NCBI GenBank assembly: GCA_017475875.1
Contig: JAFVET010000101.1
Coordinates: 1-9,171 of the forward strand
From: Candidatus Methanomethylophilaceae archaeon
GTDB taxonomy: Archaea; Thermoplasmatota; Thermoplasmata; Methanomassiliicoccales; Methanomethylophilaceae
DNA length: 9,171 bases
Direction: 5' to 3'
The notes under the pieces were generated by a model. That model had not been told where the DNA came from, made no database searches, and saw nothing but the letters and a program-made list of their open reading frames with translations. A program made the translations under genes and the position numbers. This document shows, in pieces, positions 1-7,778 of this stretch (its first letter is position 1; each line of letters begins with the position of its first letter).

Positions 1-881
1 ATAAATGCGTCGGGGTCAGCAGATCCTCTACGTTCGCCGACGAGGTCTACTGGACCGGAATCCAGGACCTTCCCGCGATATCCAACAACGCCAAGAAGGC
101 TGACTACGACCTCGTGACCAGCATCCCGGGCGTCCAGTCCATAATGACCGGTTCGGACGGCGTGACCAACCAGGCCGATTTCGAGAAGGCGAACATCGAC
201 GTTGTGCGCCTCGACTACAACGGACCCAACGAGCTCGCTGCCATCATGATCACAGGCTTCCTCATCGAGAGCGACAACTACCTCAAGATCGCCAAGGCGT
301 ACGACGCCGTCACCGAGAAGGTCGAGGAGGTCATCGCCAAGCACCCCGAGCTCGCGAACCAGACCGCATTCAACAGCTACAACAACCTCACCCTCTACAG
401 CGACGTCAGCGCCCAGGGCTGGATGTCGTCGAAGGTCGGACTCAAGAACGCTTGGACATACGACTCGTCCAAGGACGACAAGGATTACCTGAGCGTCAAA
501 TCCGGCGATTCTGAGTGGTACCTCAACGACCGTTTCAAGGCTGACTACATCATAGCGTTCTCGAACTACACCTACTCCAAGGACTCGACCCCCGACAGCA
601 TCCTGTCCCAGATGGTCGAGTATTTCAGCAAGCTCCCGGCCTTCCCCGAGCACACGATCCTCTTCAACTCGAGCATCCCGCAGCTGGCCAAGACCGCCTA
701 CATGCTCGAGGGGCTCTTCCCGGAGGATGTGGGCGTCGGATACGGCAACAAGGTTCTCCAGGACTACATCAACGAGTTCAACCCCGATTTCGCCAAGACG
801 GGGTACGACGTGAGCAAGGACGGGCTGTTCCTGGTGACCACGGAAGAGATCAAGAAATACGCCGAGGAGCACAAACCCTGA
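1..881 (+). CDS. Periplasmic-binding-protein-like substrate receptor of a FecBCD-type ABC importer (5' partial)
   Basis: The frame is open from base 3 to the TGA at 879-881, giving about 292 C-terminal residues; the true start, signal peptide and any lipobox lie outside the window. The text fits the iron-complex/cobalamin class III binding-protein family (PF01497-like). There is an N-lobe stretch around SIPGVQSIMTGSDG, then the segment ANIDVVRLDYNGP that leads into a long helical stretch (roughly in-window residues 79-115), as expected for the rigid linker helix of this class. A C-lobe follows, ending in EEIKKYAEEHKP. It should sit on the outer face of the cytoplasmic membrane and hand its ligand to the two permeases downstream. 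Its stop overlaps a possible ATG of the ATPase gene at 881, so the genes are translationally close. The ligand cannot be read from the sequence: iron-siderophore, haem and corrinoid all remain possible. The role rests on both the fold-like features and the operon context. Confidence 0.85.
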   Translation, partial: KCVGVSRSSTFADEVYWTGIQDLPAISNNAKKADYDLVTSIPGVQSIMTGSDGVTNQADFEKANIDVVRLDYNGPNELAAIMITGFLIESDNYLKIAKAYDAVTEKVEEVIAKHPELANQTAFNSYNNLTLYSDVSAQGWMSSKVGLKNAWTYDSSKDDKDYLSVKSGDSEWYLNDRFKADYIIAFSNYTYSKDSTPDSILSQMVEYFSKLPAFPEHTILFNSSIPQLAKTAYMLEGLFPEDVGVGYGNKVLQDYINEFNPDFAKTGYDVSKDGLFLVTTEEIKKYAEEHKP

Positions 882-884
882 TGC

Positions 885-890
885 GGGGTG
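885..890 (+). promoter_or_regulatory. Ribosome-binding site of the ATPase gene
   Basis: GGGGTG lies 5 bases before ATG 896 and resembles the archaeal Shine-Dalgarno core (GGAGGTG). It favours 896 over the in-frame ATG at 881. The 881 start has only a distant AGGAG (865-869, 11-base spacing) and would add five residues, MRGAG. Confidence 0.55.
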
Positions 891-895
891 CGGGG

Positions 896-1741
896 ATGAA
901 GATAAAGATTGCCGGCGTGACGTTCGGGTATTCGGATACGAGCGTTCTCCAAGACCTATGGGTCGACCTGGACGGACCCCAGCTGGTCTCCATCCTCGGA
1001 CCCAACGGGGTGGGAAAGTCCACCCTGGTCGGGTGCATATGCAAGATACTGGAACCGAAAGGGGGCGCCGTCCTGTTGGACGGGACCGACGTCAGGGACA
1101 TCGGTCTGAAGGCGCTCTCCAAAGAGATGGGGTACGTCCCCGTCTCCTCTTCGGATTCCTTCCCCATGAACGTGGTCGATGCCGTGCTTATGGGGAGGCA
1201 TCCGTACAGCAAGTGGAAGACCGAGGACGAGGACCTGGAGAAGGTATACGACGCCCTCGTCCGGTTGGACATCGAGGACCTGGCCATGCGCCAGTTCAAC
1301 GAGCTGTCCGCAGGCCAGCACCAGAAGGTCGTCCTTGCCAGGGGGCTGGTACAGGAACCGAAGGTCCTGCTATTGGACGAGCCCACCTCCAATCTGGACA
1401 TCAGGCACCAGATCGAGGTCACCAAGCTGTTGAAGGAGCTCAGCCGCGAGAAGGGCATGCTGATCATAATGATCAGCCACGACATCAACATCGCGGTCAC
1501 CTATTCCGACAACGTCCTTCTCATGTACAACGGCGGGATCTTCGCTGCGGGGAGGCCTTGGGACGTCATAACGGAAGAGAACATCCGTACCGTGTACGGA
1601 GTCGACTGCAAGATAGTGGACTTCAAGGGCAATCCGCATGTCATCCTCGACGATACCGTCGAACTTTCCACCGATGAACAATGGGAACAGCCGTACACGT
1701 CCGAGGACCACCCGGCCCTCGCCATGCAGGACAAGGGGTGA
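896..1741 (+). CDS. ABC transporter ATP-binding protein, FecE/BtuD type
   Basis: This 281-residue cytoplasmic ATPase powers import through the two permeases encoded next. Visible motifs, numbered from the ATG at 896, are Walker A GPNGVGKST at 35-43 (K41), signature LSAGQ at 137-141, Walker B LLLDEPTSNLD with D161 and E162, and the switch histidine H195 in MISHD. Length and motif order match the FecE/BtuD family. One oddity is the Q-loop: family members usually read YVPQ or YLPQ before the FPM segment, whereas this protein reads YVPVSSSDSFPM, so valine 83 takes the glutamine's place. The last codons overlap the next gene by four bases (GTGA at 1738-1741). ATG 881 is an alternative start; 896 is preferred for its ribosome-binding site and because homologues typically begin close to the first strand (MKIKIAGVTFGY). 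The ATPase assignment is firm; the substrate is not known. Confidence 0.95.
   Translation: MKIKIAGVTFGYSDTSVLQDLWVDLDGPQLVSILGPNGVGKSTLVGCICKILEPKGGAVLLDGTDVRDIGLKALSKEMGYVPVSSSDSFPMNVVDAVLMGRHPYSKWKTEDEDLEKVYDALVRLDIEDLAMRQFNELSAGQHQKVVLARGLVQEPKVLLLDEPTSNLDIRHQIEVTKLLKELSREKGMLIIMISHDINIAVTYSDNVLLMYNGGIFAAGRPWDVITEENIRTVYGVDCKIVDFKGNPHVILDDTVELSTDEQWEQPYTSEDHPALAMQDKG
1735..1740 (+). promoter_or_regulatory. Ribosome-binding motif near the permease 1 start
   Basis: A second GGGGTG lies at the end of the ATPase gene, 6 bases before an in-frame TTG at 1747. It overlaps the GTG at 1738, so it cannot serve that codon; GTG 1738 instead has AGGA at 1728-1731. The motif therefore makes the TTG a real alternative start for permease 1, shortening it by three residues. 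Confidence 0.4.
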
Positions 1742-2844
1742 GTCGTTTGGACGAGGCCGTCCAGTCCACCGGGTCAGGAAAGGACAGATTCATCGCGGAT
1801 TACCGCGGTTACCTTGCGGTAAAGATCCTTACCGTGGTGGGAATCCTGGTCGTGCTACTTCTGGTGACCGGGTATGCCATAACCATAAGCGGCAAGGATG
1901 TGGGGTTCCTGGAAACGTATGGTTACATCTGGAACCACATAACCGGTGTCACCTACGAGTTCCGGTCTCCCGAATGGTTCGTGGATTACAGCATATTCGA
2001 CATCCGCATGCCCCGCATCCTCGCAGCCATCATCGCCGGTTTCGGATTATCCGTGTGCGGTTGCGTGATGCAGGCCGTAACCCGCAACCCCCTCGCCGAC
2101 CCATATACCACGGGCATGTCCTCGGGTGCGGTGTTCGGGGTGTCGATAGGCATGGTGTTCGGGTTCTCCCTGAATTCCACGTTCGGGGACATGGGCATAA
2201 TGTTCAACGCCTTCGTGTTCGGGCTGATTCCGGCAGTGTTCATAATCGCGGTTTCGGCTGGCAAGACTCGTTCCCCCGCCACGATCGTGCTGGGCGGCAT
2301 CGCCATTTCCTACCTCTTCAGTTCCCTGAGCACGATCGCCATGATGTATGCCAGCGAGCAGACCATTCGCAAGGCTTACCTTTGGCAGCTGGGGACTATG
2401 GAGCGTGTCACGGCAGACATGCTACCGCTCATGTTCGTAGGGATACTGGTGTGTTCGGTGGTCGTGTACGTGTTCTCCAAGCAGCTCAACCTGCTCTACC
2501 TCGGATCGGGAAACGCCTCCACGTTGGGTTTGGACGTCGGGACGTTCCGCACGATCATGATCGTTATAACCGCGGCCATGGCCGCCGCCATAATCAGCTT
2601 CACCGGTGTCATCGGGTTCGTGGGTCTGGTGGCTCCGCATGTGATGAGACACGTCGTCAGCTCCGACAACAGGTACCTGATACCTGCCGCAGGTCTTCTG
2701 GGCGGTTTGTTCCTATTGGTCTGCGATACAGTGGGGCGGGCGCCGTTCATGCCCGTCGAACTGCCGGTGGGCGTCATCATGTCCTTCGTCGGTGCCCCGA
2801 TATTCCTCTACATAATCGTCCGTTCCAGGAAGGGGGCGCTGTGA
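1738..2844 (+). CDS. FecCD-family ABC importer permease 1
   Basis: This 368-residue polytopic membrane protein forms one half of the translocation channel. A cytoplasmic lead of about 29 residues precedes the first membrane segment (about 30-50). Family landmarks are RMPR at 90-93, GCVMQAVTRNPLADP around 107-122 (N117-P122), and GFVGLVAPH at 293-301 followed by the conserved SSDNRYLIPA stretch; the last membrane helix ends in basic RSRKG. These match FecCD/BtuC permeases (PF01032), as does the length. The start is taken as GTG 1738, giving a GTGA overlap with the ATPase stop; TTG 1747 is an alternative with a better-looking ribosome-binding motif. An upstream in-frame ATG at 1681 lies inside the ATPase gene and adds a non-family N-terminus, so it was not used. 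The stop overlaps the next gene by one base. Permease 2 is a paralogue, so the channel is probably a heterodimer. Confidence 0.93.
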   Translation: MSRLDEAVQSTGSGKDRFIADYRGYLAVKILTVVGILVVLLLVTGYAITISGKDVGFLETYGYIWNHITGVTYEFRSPEWFVDYSIFDIRMPRILAAIIAGFGLSVCGCVMQAVTRNPLADPYTTGMSSGAVFGVSIGMVFGFSLNSTFGDMGIMFNAFVFGLIPAVFIIAVSAGKTRSPATIVLGGIAISYLFSSLSTIAMMYASEQTIRKAYLWQLGTMERVTADMLPLMFVGILVCSVVVYVFSKQLNLLYLGSGNASTLGLDVGTFRTIMIVITAAMAAAIISFTGVIGFVGLVAPHVMRHVVSSDNRYLIPAAGLLGGLFLLVCDTVGRAPFMPVELPVGVIMSFVGAPIFLYIIVRSRKGAL

Positions 2845-3914
2845 TGGGGACCCTCGAATCCTTCATGAAGGACCACAGGGACTACATCCGTAAGAAATGG
2901 GTCTTCATGGCGATATGTGCCGTCGTCACGGCCGTGGCCGTGATCATCGAGATAGGTACCGGGAGATACAGCCTCTCGTTCACCGATTCGCTCGGCTATT
3001 TCTTCGGTCACCTCACCGGCAACATACCAGTTGACCCCGGAGCCGCGTTGGTCGACAGCATCGTATGGGACAGGGTTCCGACAGCGCTGGGCGGTATCGC
3101 CATCGGTGCCATCCTGGGAGTCTGCGGATGCGCCATGCAGAGTTCCATGAAGAATCCGCTCGCCGACCCGTATATGACCGGAATCGCCTCCGGTGCGTCG
3201 CTGGGCGTCGCACTGATGCTAGTAGCAGGGTTCGCCGTGGCAGGCGGGGGGGCGTTCGATGTGGCGATAATGGCCAACGCCTTCGTGTTCGCGATGATTC
3301 CTGCCGGTGTCATGGTGTTCTTCACCATCGTCAACAGGAACCTGAGCACCAACGGTGTGATCCTGGTCGGGATAGCCGTGATGTTCTTCTTCAACGCCGT
3401 CACGACGGTCCTGAAGTATTACGCCCCCGATTCCGATCTGGCAGACATGTACTACTGGAGCGTAGGGTCCATCGGTCCCCTGAACTGGAAGAACCTACCG
3501 ATAGTCCTCGTAGTAGGTATGGTGAGCGTGGTCGCGTTGCAGTATTTCTCCAGGCAGCTCAACGTCCTCACCATGAACGACGCCAGCGCGCAGATGCTCG
3601 GTGTGGACCCTAGGCGCGTCAGGACCTACCTCCTGGTTCTTGTTTCGCTGTTCACGGCCGTGGCCGTATGTTACACGGGGACGATAGGGTTCGTGGGACT
3701 CGTCGGTCCGCACATCTGCAGGATGTTCCTCGGTTCTGACAACAGGTACCTGCTTCCAGCTTCCGCCATGGCCGGTGCCATGATCCTCCTCGCGGCCGAC
3801 TGCATAGCCAAGAACGTGACCATGGCGGGTCTTCCCGCGGGCGTGGTCACGGCCCTGATTGGCGGTCCGGTGTTCCTGTTCCTCCTGATCAGGCAACGCA
3901 AGAGCGACTGGTGA
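2844..3914 (+). CDS. FecCD-family ABC importer permease 2
   Basis: This 356-residue paralogue of the preceding permease is the second channel subunit. The first membrane segment spans about residues 19-38 after a short basic cytoplasmic lead (KDHRDYIRKKW). Landmarks are WDRVP at 75-79 in place of the usual RLPR, NPLADPY at 104-110, GFVGLVGPH at 282-290, and the SDNRYLLPA stretch that follows. ATG 2844 overlaps the previous TGA by one base (TGATG), and a purine run AGGAAGGGGG (2827-2836) lies 7 bases upstream. The frame stays open far upstream to 1638, but that stretch is an out-of-frame reading of the ATPase and permease 1 genes. Its TGA at 3912-3914 directly abuts the stop of the convergent chelatase gene. 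This is the last gene of the operon, and no terminator hairpin is possible in the zero-length gap. Confidence 0.93.
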   Translation: MGTLESFMKDHRDYIRKKWVFMAICAVVTAVAVIIEIGTGRYSLSFTDSLGYFFGHLTGNIPVDPGAALVDSIVWDRVPTALGGIAIGAILGVCGCAMQSSMKNPLADPYMTGIASGASLGVALMLVAGFAVAGGGAFDVAIMANAFVFAMIPAGVMVFFTIVNRNLSTNGVILVGIAVMFFFNAVTTVLKYYAPDSDLADMYYWSVGSIGPLNWKNLPIVLVVGMVSVVALQYFSRQLNVLTMNDASAQMLGVDPRRVRTYLLVLVSLFTAVAVCYTGTIGFVGLVGPHICRMFLGSDNRYLLPASAMAGAMILLAADCIAKNVTMAGLPAGVVTALIGGPVFLFLLIRQRKSDW

Positions 3915-6900
3915 TCAGCGGTCCGTGATGTCTTCGATGTGCTCCTCGACATCCATGAATATCTCTTTGAGACGGTCGAGGACGTCGTCCGGAGCGTTCC
4001 AGAGGCCTCTGTCTTCGGCTTCGAGCAGACGCTTGACCATGGACATGAGCGCATAAGGGTTGACGTCGTCCATCCATTCCCTGGTGGCGTCGTCGAACAC
4101 GAACCTGTCGGCGATCTCCCCGTACATCCAGTCCTCGGCGAAATCCGATGTTGCGCCCCATCCCAGAAGGAGTTCGGTGTTGGAGGCGAGTTCCATCGCC
4201 CCACGGTAACCGTGTTCCTTCAATCCTTCGAGGTATTTGGGGTTCATGATCTTGCTGCGGAACACATGTCTTATCTCATCCTGGGTGTGACGGACCTTGG
4301 TACGTTTGGTGTCCGACGAATCCCCCATCATCGACACGAACTCCTTGTTCCCGTATGCCCTGACGAAGGCGTTCATCCCTCCGAGGAATTCGTAGTAGTC
4401 GTCGCAGTTGAACACGTCGTAGTCCCGGTCGGGGGTGTTTTTGACGGTGGCCTCCACAGACGAGAAGCGACGTACGAACTCTTCTCTCATCGGGATGCCG
4501 TAACTTCCTTTGGAGTACGCGTTCGAGCACCAGTCCATGTAGACGTCGGCAAGGTCCTTCACGGTAGACCACGCGCCGGTGGCCACGGCCACGTTGACGC
4601 CGGTCCCGTAACCTCCGGGTGGAGCACCGAACATCCTGAGCGAGCTCCTCTTCCTGGCCTCGTCCTCTGCGATCCCCTCGGAGATCATCCTCGCCACGTC
4701 GCTTCTGTAGTTGGCCGCGATGGCGTTGCTCTCGTCGTCCTCGTCCAGCTCCGCGACCATGTGGAACGCGTCGTCTATCATGTCGATGAGCATCGGGAAC
4801 GCGTCGCGGAACATCCCGGTTATGTTTATGGTGACGTCCACGCGGGGGCGTCCGAGCTCTTCGAGAGGTATCACTTCGAGTCCGACGACCTCGCCGTCGG
4901 TCCCTGACCAGACCGGTTTGACGCCCATGAGCCACAATATGTACGATAGGTCGTCGCCCCCGGTCTTTATCGTGTCCGTGGCCCAAATTATGAATCCTAT
5001 CTCGCGGGGATATGTACCCTTGCCTTCTTTGAAACGTTCGATCATCTGGTCCGCCATGCGGCGACCTATCTCCCACGCCGCCCGTTTGGGCAGCGTGGCG
5101 GGGTCCAGGGAGTAGTAGTTGCGACCCATGGGGAGTATGTCCGCGCCTCCGCGTGCAGGGACTCCAGACGGTCCTGGCAACACGTAACGGCCTGCGAGGC
5201 CGTCCAACGTGTTGTCCAGTTCCTCCGACATTCTCCTCAGGTTCGGGACCAAGGTCCCGGCAACATATTGGATGGATTGTTTGAGGGCAGGTTCGGCCCT
5301 GCCGTACGTTTCAGTTATGCGGGACACGGTCATTTCGACGTCGTAGTCGTTCTCCCGCATGAATGCGATGAGATCCATCAGCTCCGTCTCGAGCTTTTCG
5401 AGGACTTCGGATTTCAGCATTCCCGATTCCACTTTCCCTGACGGGTCTGCCAGGAGATCGTCCACGTCGTACCCGGCGTTGGATACGAAGGAATCACGGA
5501 GCGATGGTACCGCACCGTTGTCGTACCTCATGATGGAGTATACGGATTCGTCCATGTGCCTGCCCTCGGGCACCCTTCCGAGGACGTGGAGGTCGGTGGG
5601 AATAAGCGAGTCCTTCAGACCGTCTATGATCTCGTGCAGTTCCACGATGTAGGGTTCGAACCCATCGGGTCCCGGGTCGCGGTTTTCCAGGCCCAGGTCG
5701 TTGAGGAAGTTGTTGCGTTTGGCCGCGTTGTATATTTGTTCGACCATAACGCTCCGCTGCTCGTCCGAGCAGCTGTGGCGGAGGCGCAGGTAGTCCTGGA
5801 TCGTCACGGACACCTCGTCTATCGAGTCGTACGAACCGGCGCGTGTCAGGGTGGGCGGCATGTGTCCGATTATGACGGATTCGGTCCTTCTCTTGGGCTG
5901 TATCCCCTCGCCAGGGTCGTCGACCACGAAAGGGTAGATTATAGGTATCGAGGAGACCACCAGGTCGGGATTGCATTTCTGAGACAGGCCCATGTTCTTG
6001 CCGGGGAGCCATTCGAGGGTCCCGTGGGTTCCGGTATGGACTATCGCATCGGCCTTGAAGATGTATTTCAGCCAGTGGTAGAAGCAGATGTAGCGGTGAG
6101 GGGTGAACAGGAACGGGTCGTGTATGTTCTGCTCCATCTTCTCGGCCGCTCCGCGGAGAGGTTGGAAACCGATGTACACGTTGCCGTCGACGATCCCGGG
6201 GATGACGAAGGAGTCGAACCCAGGAGTGAGGTCGTCCTTCGGCTTCCCCCAGGCCTCTTCGATCATGCCGCGGTCCCATTCGGGTATGTTCCAGTAGAAT
6301 TCCAGATAACGCTCGAGGGGGACGAGGTCCGCCGCTTTCTCCCTCACCGTCTCGTTGGACACGTTGTCGAGGTCGTTGGTGACGTTGCTCAGGAAACGGT
6401 CGATCAACTCTTTTCCGTCCGAGGGAGGTTCTCCCATGGTGTATCCCTCCTCCTTGAGGCGTCTCAGCAGGGCCGCGATGCTTTCGCCCCCGTCGAGGCC
6501 TGCCGCCTTGCCGATCACACCGGAGTCGGGGCGCGACTGCCACAGGAGTATGGCGATTTTCCTTTCGGAGGGAGGTTTGCGTCTGAGGTTCACCCATCCC
6601 TTCACGGTGTCGCAGAGGTGGTCGATCCTGTCTGGGATCGGTATCGCCTTCTTGGCTCCTCCGAACGGGGTGTAGGCGACGGGCACGGTGATGACCTCGC
6701 CCTCCAGCTCGGCTCCGACCGAGCTGGCGCGGAGGTCGTGCTTGTCGAGCCCGCGGCGGTCCGACTCGTAGTCGGCGTAGTCGCCACGGATGGCCATGGC
6801 CTGGATCACGGGCACGTCGAGGACGGTGTGGAATACGTTGTCGTCGTCGCTGTACCTCACACCTTTGGCGCTTCTCGAATGTGATACTATGGACGTCCCG

Positions 6901-7664
6901 AAGGTCACGAGTGCGTCGATGAGGACCTTTCCGTCCCGGGTGAAGTATTCGGACAGGATGTCGGTGCCCCGGTCACGGAATTTGTTGAACGCGGCCTCGG
7001 CGAAGAACATCGGAATCGCATTCATTCCACGGGATTCCAGTCCGCGGATTATCATATCGATGTGGTCCAGGTTGTCATAGATCCAATAGTTGCTGGAAAT
7101 GGCGATGCCGACCGAGGGTCTGGTCGCGTCGAGCGATCCGATGTAATCTTCCCATGTGACGTCGCGTGGGAAGTCCGGATGGTAGATTCCGTCGGTGCGG
7201 ATCCGTATTGGCGGGTCCGGAGCCATGTCTGTGACGCCCAGTTTCCTGGCGAACCATAGGAGCATGTTGACGTCGTTCTCGGGGCCCCTGTTGTCAAGGT
7301 ATTGGAGCACTTCTTTGAATTCCGCATCGGTACCGGCGAACATGTCGCGGTGCATCAGGACGACATCGGCCATTCTGGAATATACCAGCACTAGAGCGTG
7401 TGAGGACTCGAGGACGGCCCTGTATCTTTGGAAACGGTGGAAGGAGTCGGTCTGTCCGGAGCAGTGCACGAGGACTATGTCCGCGGCGGCGGTCCTCTCG
7501 CACAGCTCCTGGTAAGCCAGCGGGTCGTCGTCGACATGGTCCGAGCGGATAGCGTAAGGTTCGACCGCCACACCCTTGTCCGCAAGTGCTTTCGAGGCGT
7601 TCTCGAAGATGAACGGGTCGAAGCTCCTGACCATGACGAATACCGCTCTGACCGCACCTGGCAT
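3915..7664 (-). CDS. cobN: CobN/ChlH-family metal chelatase large subunit
   Basis: This 1249-residue protein belongs to the CobN/BchH family, whose large subunit binds a tetrapyrrole and inserts the metal with help from AAA+ subunits; the length is normal for the family. Numbered from ATG 7664, the core motifs are HTGTHGTLEWLPGK at 543-556, then NPDL and a YPF..DDPGEG..PKRR segment, LPMGRNYYSLDP at 844-855, WATDTIKTGGDD at 894-905, and MFGAPPGGYGTG at 1011-1022. All are intact, so it should be active. The N-terminal 130 residues look like the family's receptor-like head. Archaeal cobalamin synthesis normally inserts cobalt early with a small CbiX-type enzyme, so the metal and substrate here are uncertain: cobalt, nickel, or a salvage or remodelling role. 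GTG 7676 is an alternative start adding four residues; ATG 7664 has GGA seven bases upstream. A TATA box at 7701-7706 suggests a very short leader. It is convergent with the transporter operon, which may supply its substrate. Confidence 0.93.
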   Translation of the reverse strand: MPGAVRAVFVMVRSFDPFIFENASKALADKGVAVEPYAIRSDHVDDDPLAYQELCERTAAADIVLVHCSGQTDSFHRFQRYRAVLESSHALVLVYSRMADVVLMHRDMFAGTDAEFKEVLQYLDNRGPENDVNMLLWFARKLGVTDMAPDPPIRIRTDGIYHPDFPRDVTWEDYIGSLDATRPSVGIAISSNYWIYDNLDHIDMIIRGLESRGMNAIPMFFAEAAFNKFRDRGTDILSEYFTRDGKVLIDALVTFGTSIVSHSRSAKGVRYSDDDNVFHTVLDVPVIQAMAIRGDYADYESDRRGLDKHDLRASSVGAELEGEVITVPVAYTPFGGAKKAIPIPDRIDHLCDTVKGWVNLRRKPPSERKIAILLWQSRPDSGVIGKAAGLDGGESIAALLRRLKEEGYTMGEPPSDGKELIDRFLSNVTNDLDNVSNETVREKAADLVPLERYLEFYWNIPEWDRGMIEEAWGKPKDDLTPGFDSFVIPGIVDGNVYIGFQPLRGAAEKMEQNIHDPFLFTPHRYICFYHWLKYIFKADAIVHTGTHGTLEWLPGKNMGLSQKCNPDLVVSSIPIIYPFVVDDPGEGIQPKRRTESVIIGHMPPTLTRAGSYDSIDEVSVTIQDYLRLRHSCSDEQRSVMVEQIYNAAKRNNFLNDLGLENRDPGPDGFEPYIVELHEIIDGLKDSLIPTDLHVLGRVPEGRHMDESVYSIMRYDNGAVPSLRDSFVSNAGYDVDDLLADPSGKVESGMLKSEVLEKLETELMDLIAFMRENDYDVEMTVSRITETYGRAEPALKQSIQYVAGTLVPNLRRMSEELDNTLDGLAGRYVLPGPSGVPARGGADILPMGRNYYSLDPATLPKRAAWEIGRRMADQMIERFKEGKGTYPREIGFIIWATDTIKTGGDDLSYILWLMGVKPVWSGTDGEVVGLEVIPLEELGRPRVDVTINITGMFRDAFPMLIDMIDDAFHMVAELDEDDESNAIAANYRSDVARMISEGIAEDEARKRSSLRMFGAPPGGYGTGVNVAVATGAWSTVKDLADVYMDWCSNAYSKGSYGIPMREEFVRRFSSVEATVKNTPDRDYDVFNCDDYYEFLGGMNAFVRAYGNKEFVSMMGDSSDTKRTKVRHTQDEIRHVFRSKIMNPKYLEGLKEHGYRGAMELASNTELLLGWGATSDFAEDWMYGEIADRFVFDDATREWMDDVNPYALMSMVKRLLEAEDRGLWNAPDDVLDRLKEIFMDVEEHIEDITDR

Positions 7665-7685
7665 GTTGGCTTCCACGCATGTTGG
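7661..7685. repeat. 9-bp direct repeat across the cobN start
   Basis: GCATGTTGG occurs at 7661-7669 and again at 7677-7685, a 16-base period. Read on the minus strand each copy is CCAACATGC, so both carry an ATG in the same context: 7664 (in frame) and 7680 (out of frame). It may be a small duplication or an operator at the transcription start. Confidence 0.5.
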
Positions 7686-7700
7686 ATGTTATGTCCGATG

Positions 7701-7706
7701 TATATA
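7701..7706 (-). promoter_or_regulatory. TATA box of the cobN promoter
   Basis: TATATA, in the minus-strand context CCTATATAC, is centred near 7704. With the usual archaeal spacing of about 25-27 bases, transcription would start near 7677-7679, giving a leader of about 14 bases to ATG 7664 or an almost leaderless message if GTG 7676 is used. The upstream bases (CCAAC) are not a good purine-rich BRE. Confidence 0.6.
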
Positions 7707-7742
7707 GGTTGGGGGTATGGGATTCTCTTTCAGCACAGGATC

Positions 7743-7750
7743 TTTGATAA
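7743..7750 (+). promoter_or_regulatory. Weak TATA-like element before the HNH gene
   Basis: TTTGATAA, centred near 7747, would place a start site around 7772-7774, just ahead of ATG 7779. No Shine-Dalgarno motif is seen, which fits a nearly leaderless message. The match to the archaeal TATA consensus is imperfect. Confidence 0.3.
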
Positions 7751-7778
7751 ACAATGATTTCATGCTATGTACGTAAAC

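Noticed and set aside
850..1500. 216-codon minus-strand frame opposite the ATPase gene
   Set aside because: Ser- and Thr-rich shadow of Walker and signature regions; not a gene.
1638..2843. N-terminal extension of permease 2, open for about 400 codons upstream
   Set aside because: It reads through the ATPase end and all of permease 1 out of frame and is rich in Arg, His and Gly. The family N-terminus begins at ATG 2844.
3939..4907. 322-codon plus-strand frame inside cobN
   Set aside because: Antisense shadow of the conserved C-terminal third of cobN, with no independent promoter or ribosome-binding site.
5494..6597. 367-codon minus-strand frame inside cobN
   Set aside because: Same-strand shifted frame with an Arg/Pro/Gly-rich translation; the CobN frame holds all family motifs.
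5556..6884. 442-codon open frame on the plus strand inside cobN
   Set aside because: It is antisense to intact CobN motifs; long antisense frames are expected in GC-rich genes with strong codon bias. It shows no recognisable motif or start signal.
7741..7764. Fur- or DtxR-type operator around TGATAAACAATGATTTCA
   Set aside because: It contains TGAT twice in direct orientation but no convincing inverted repeat.
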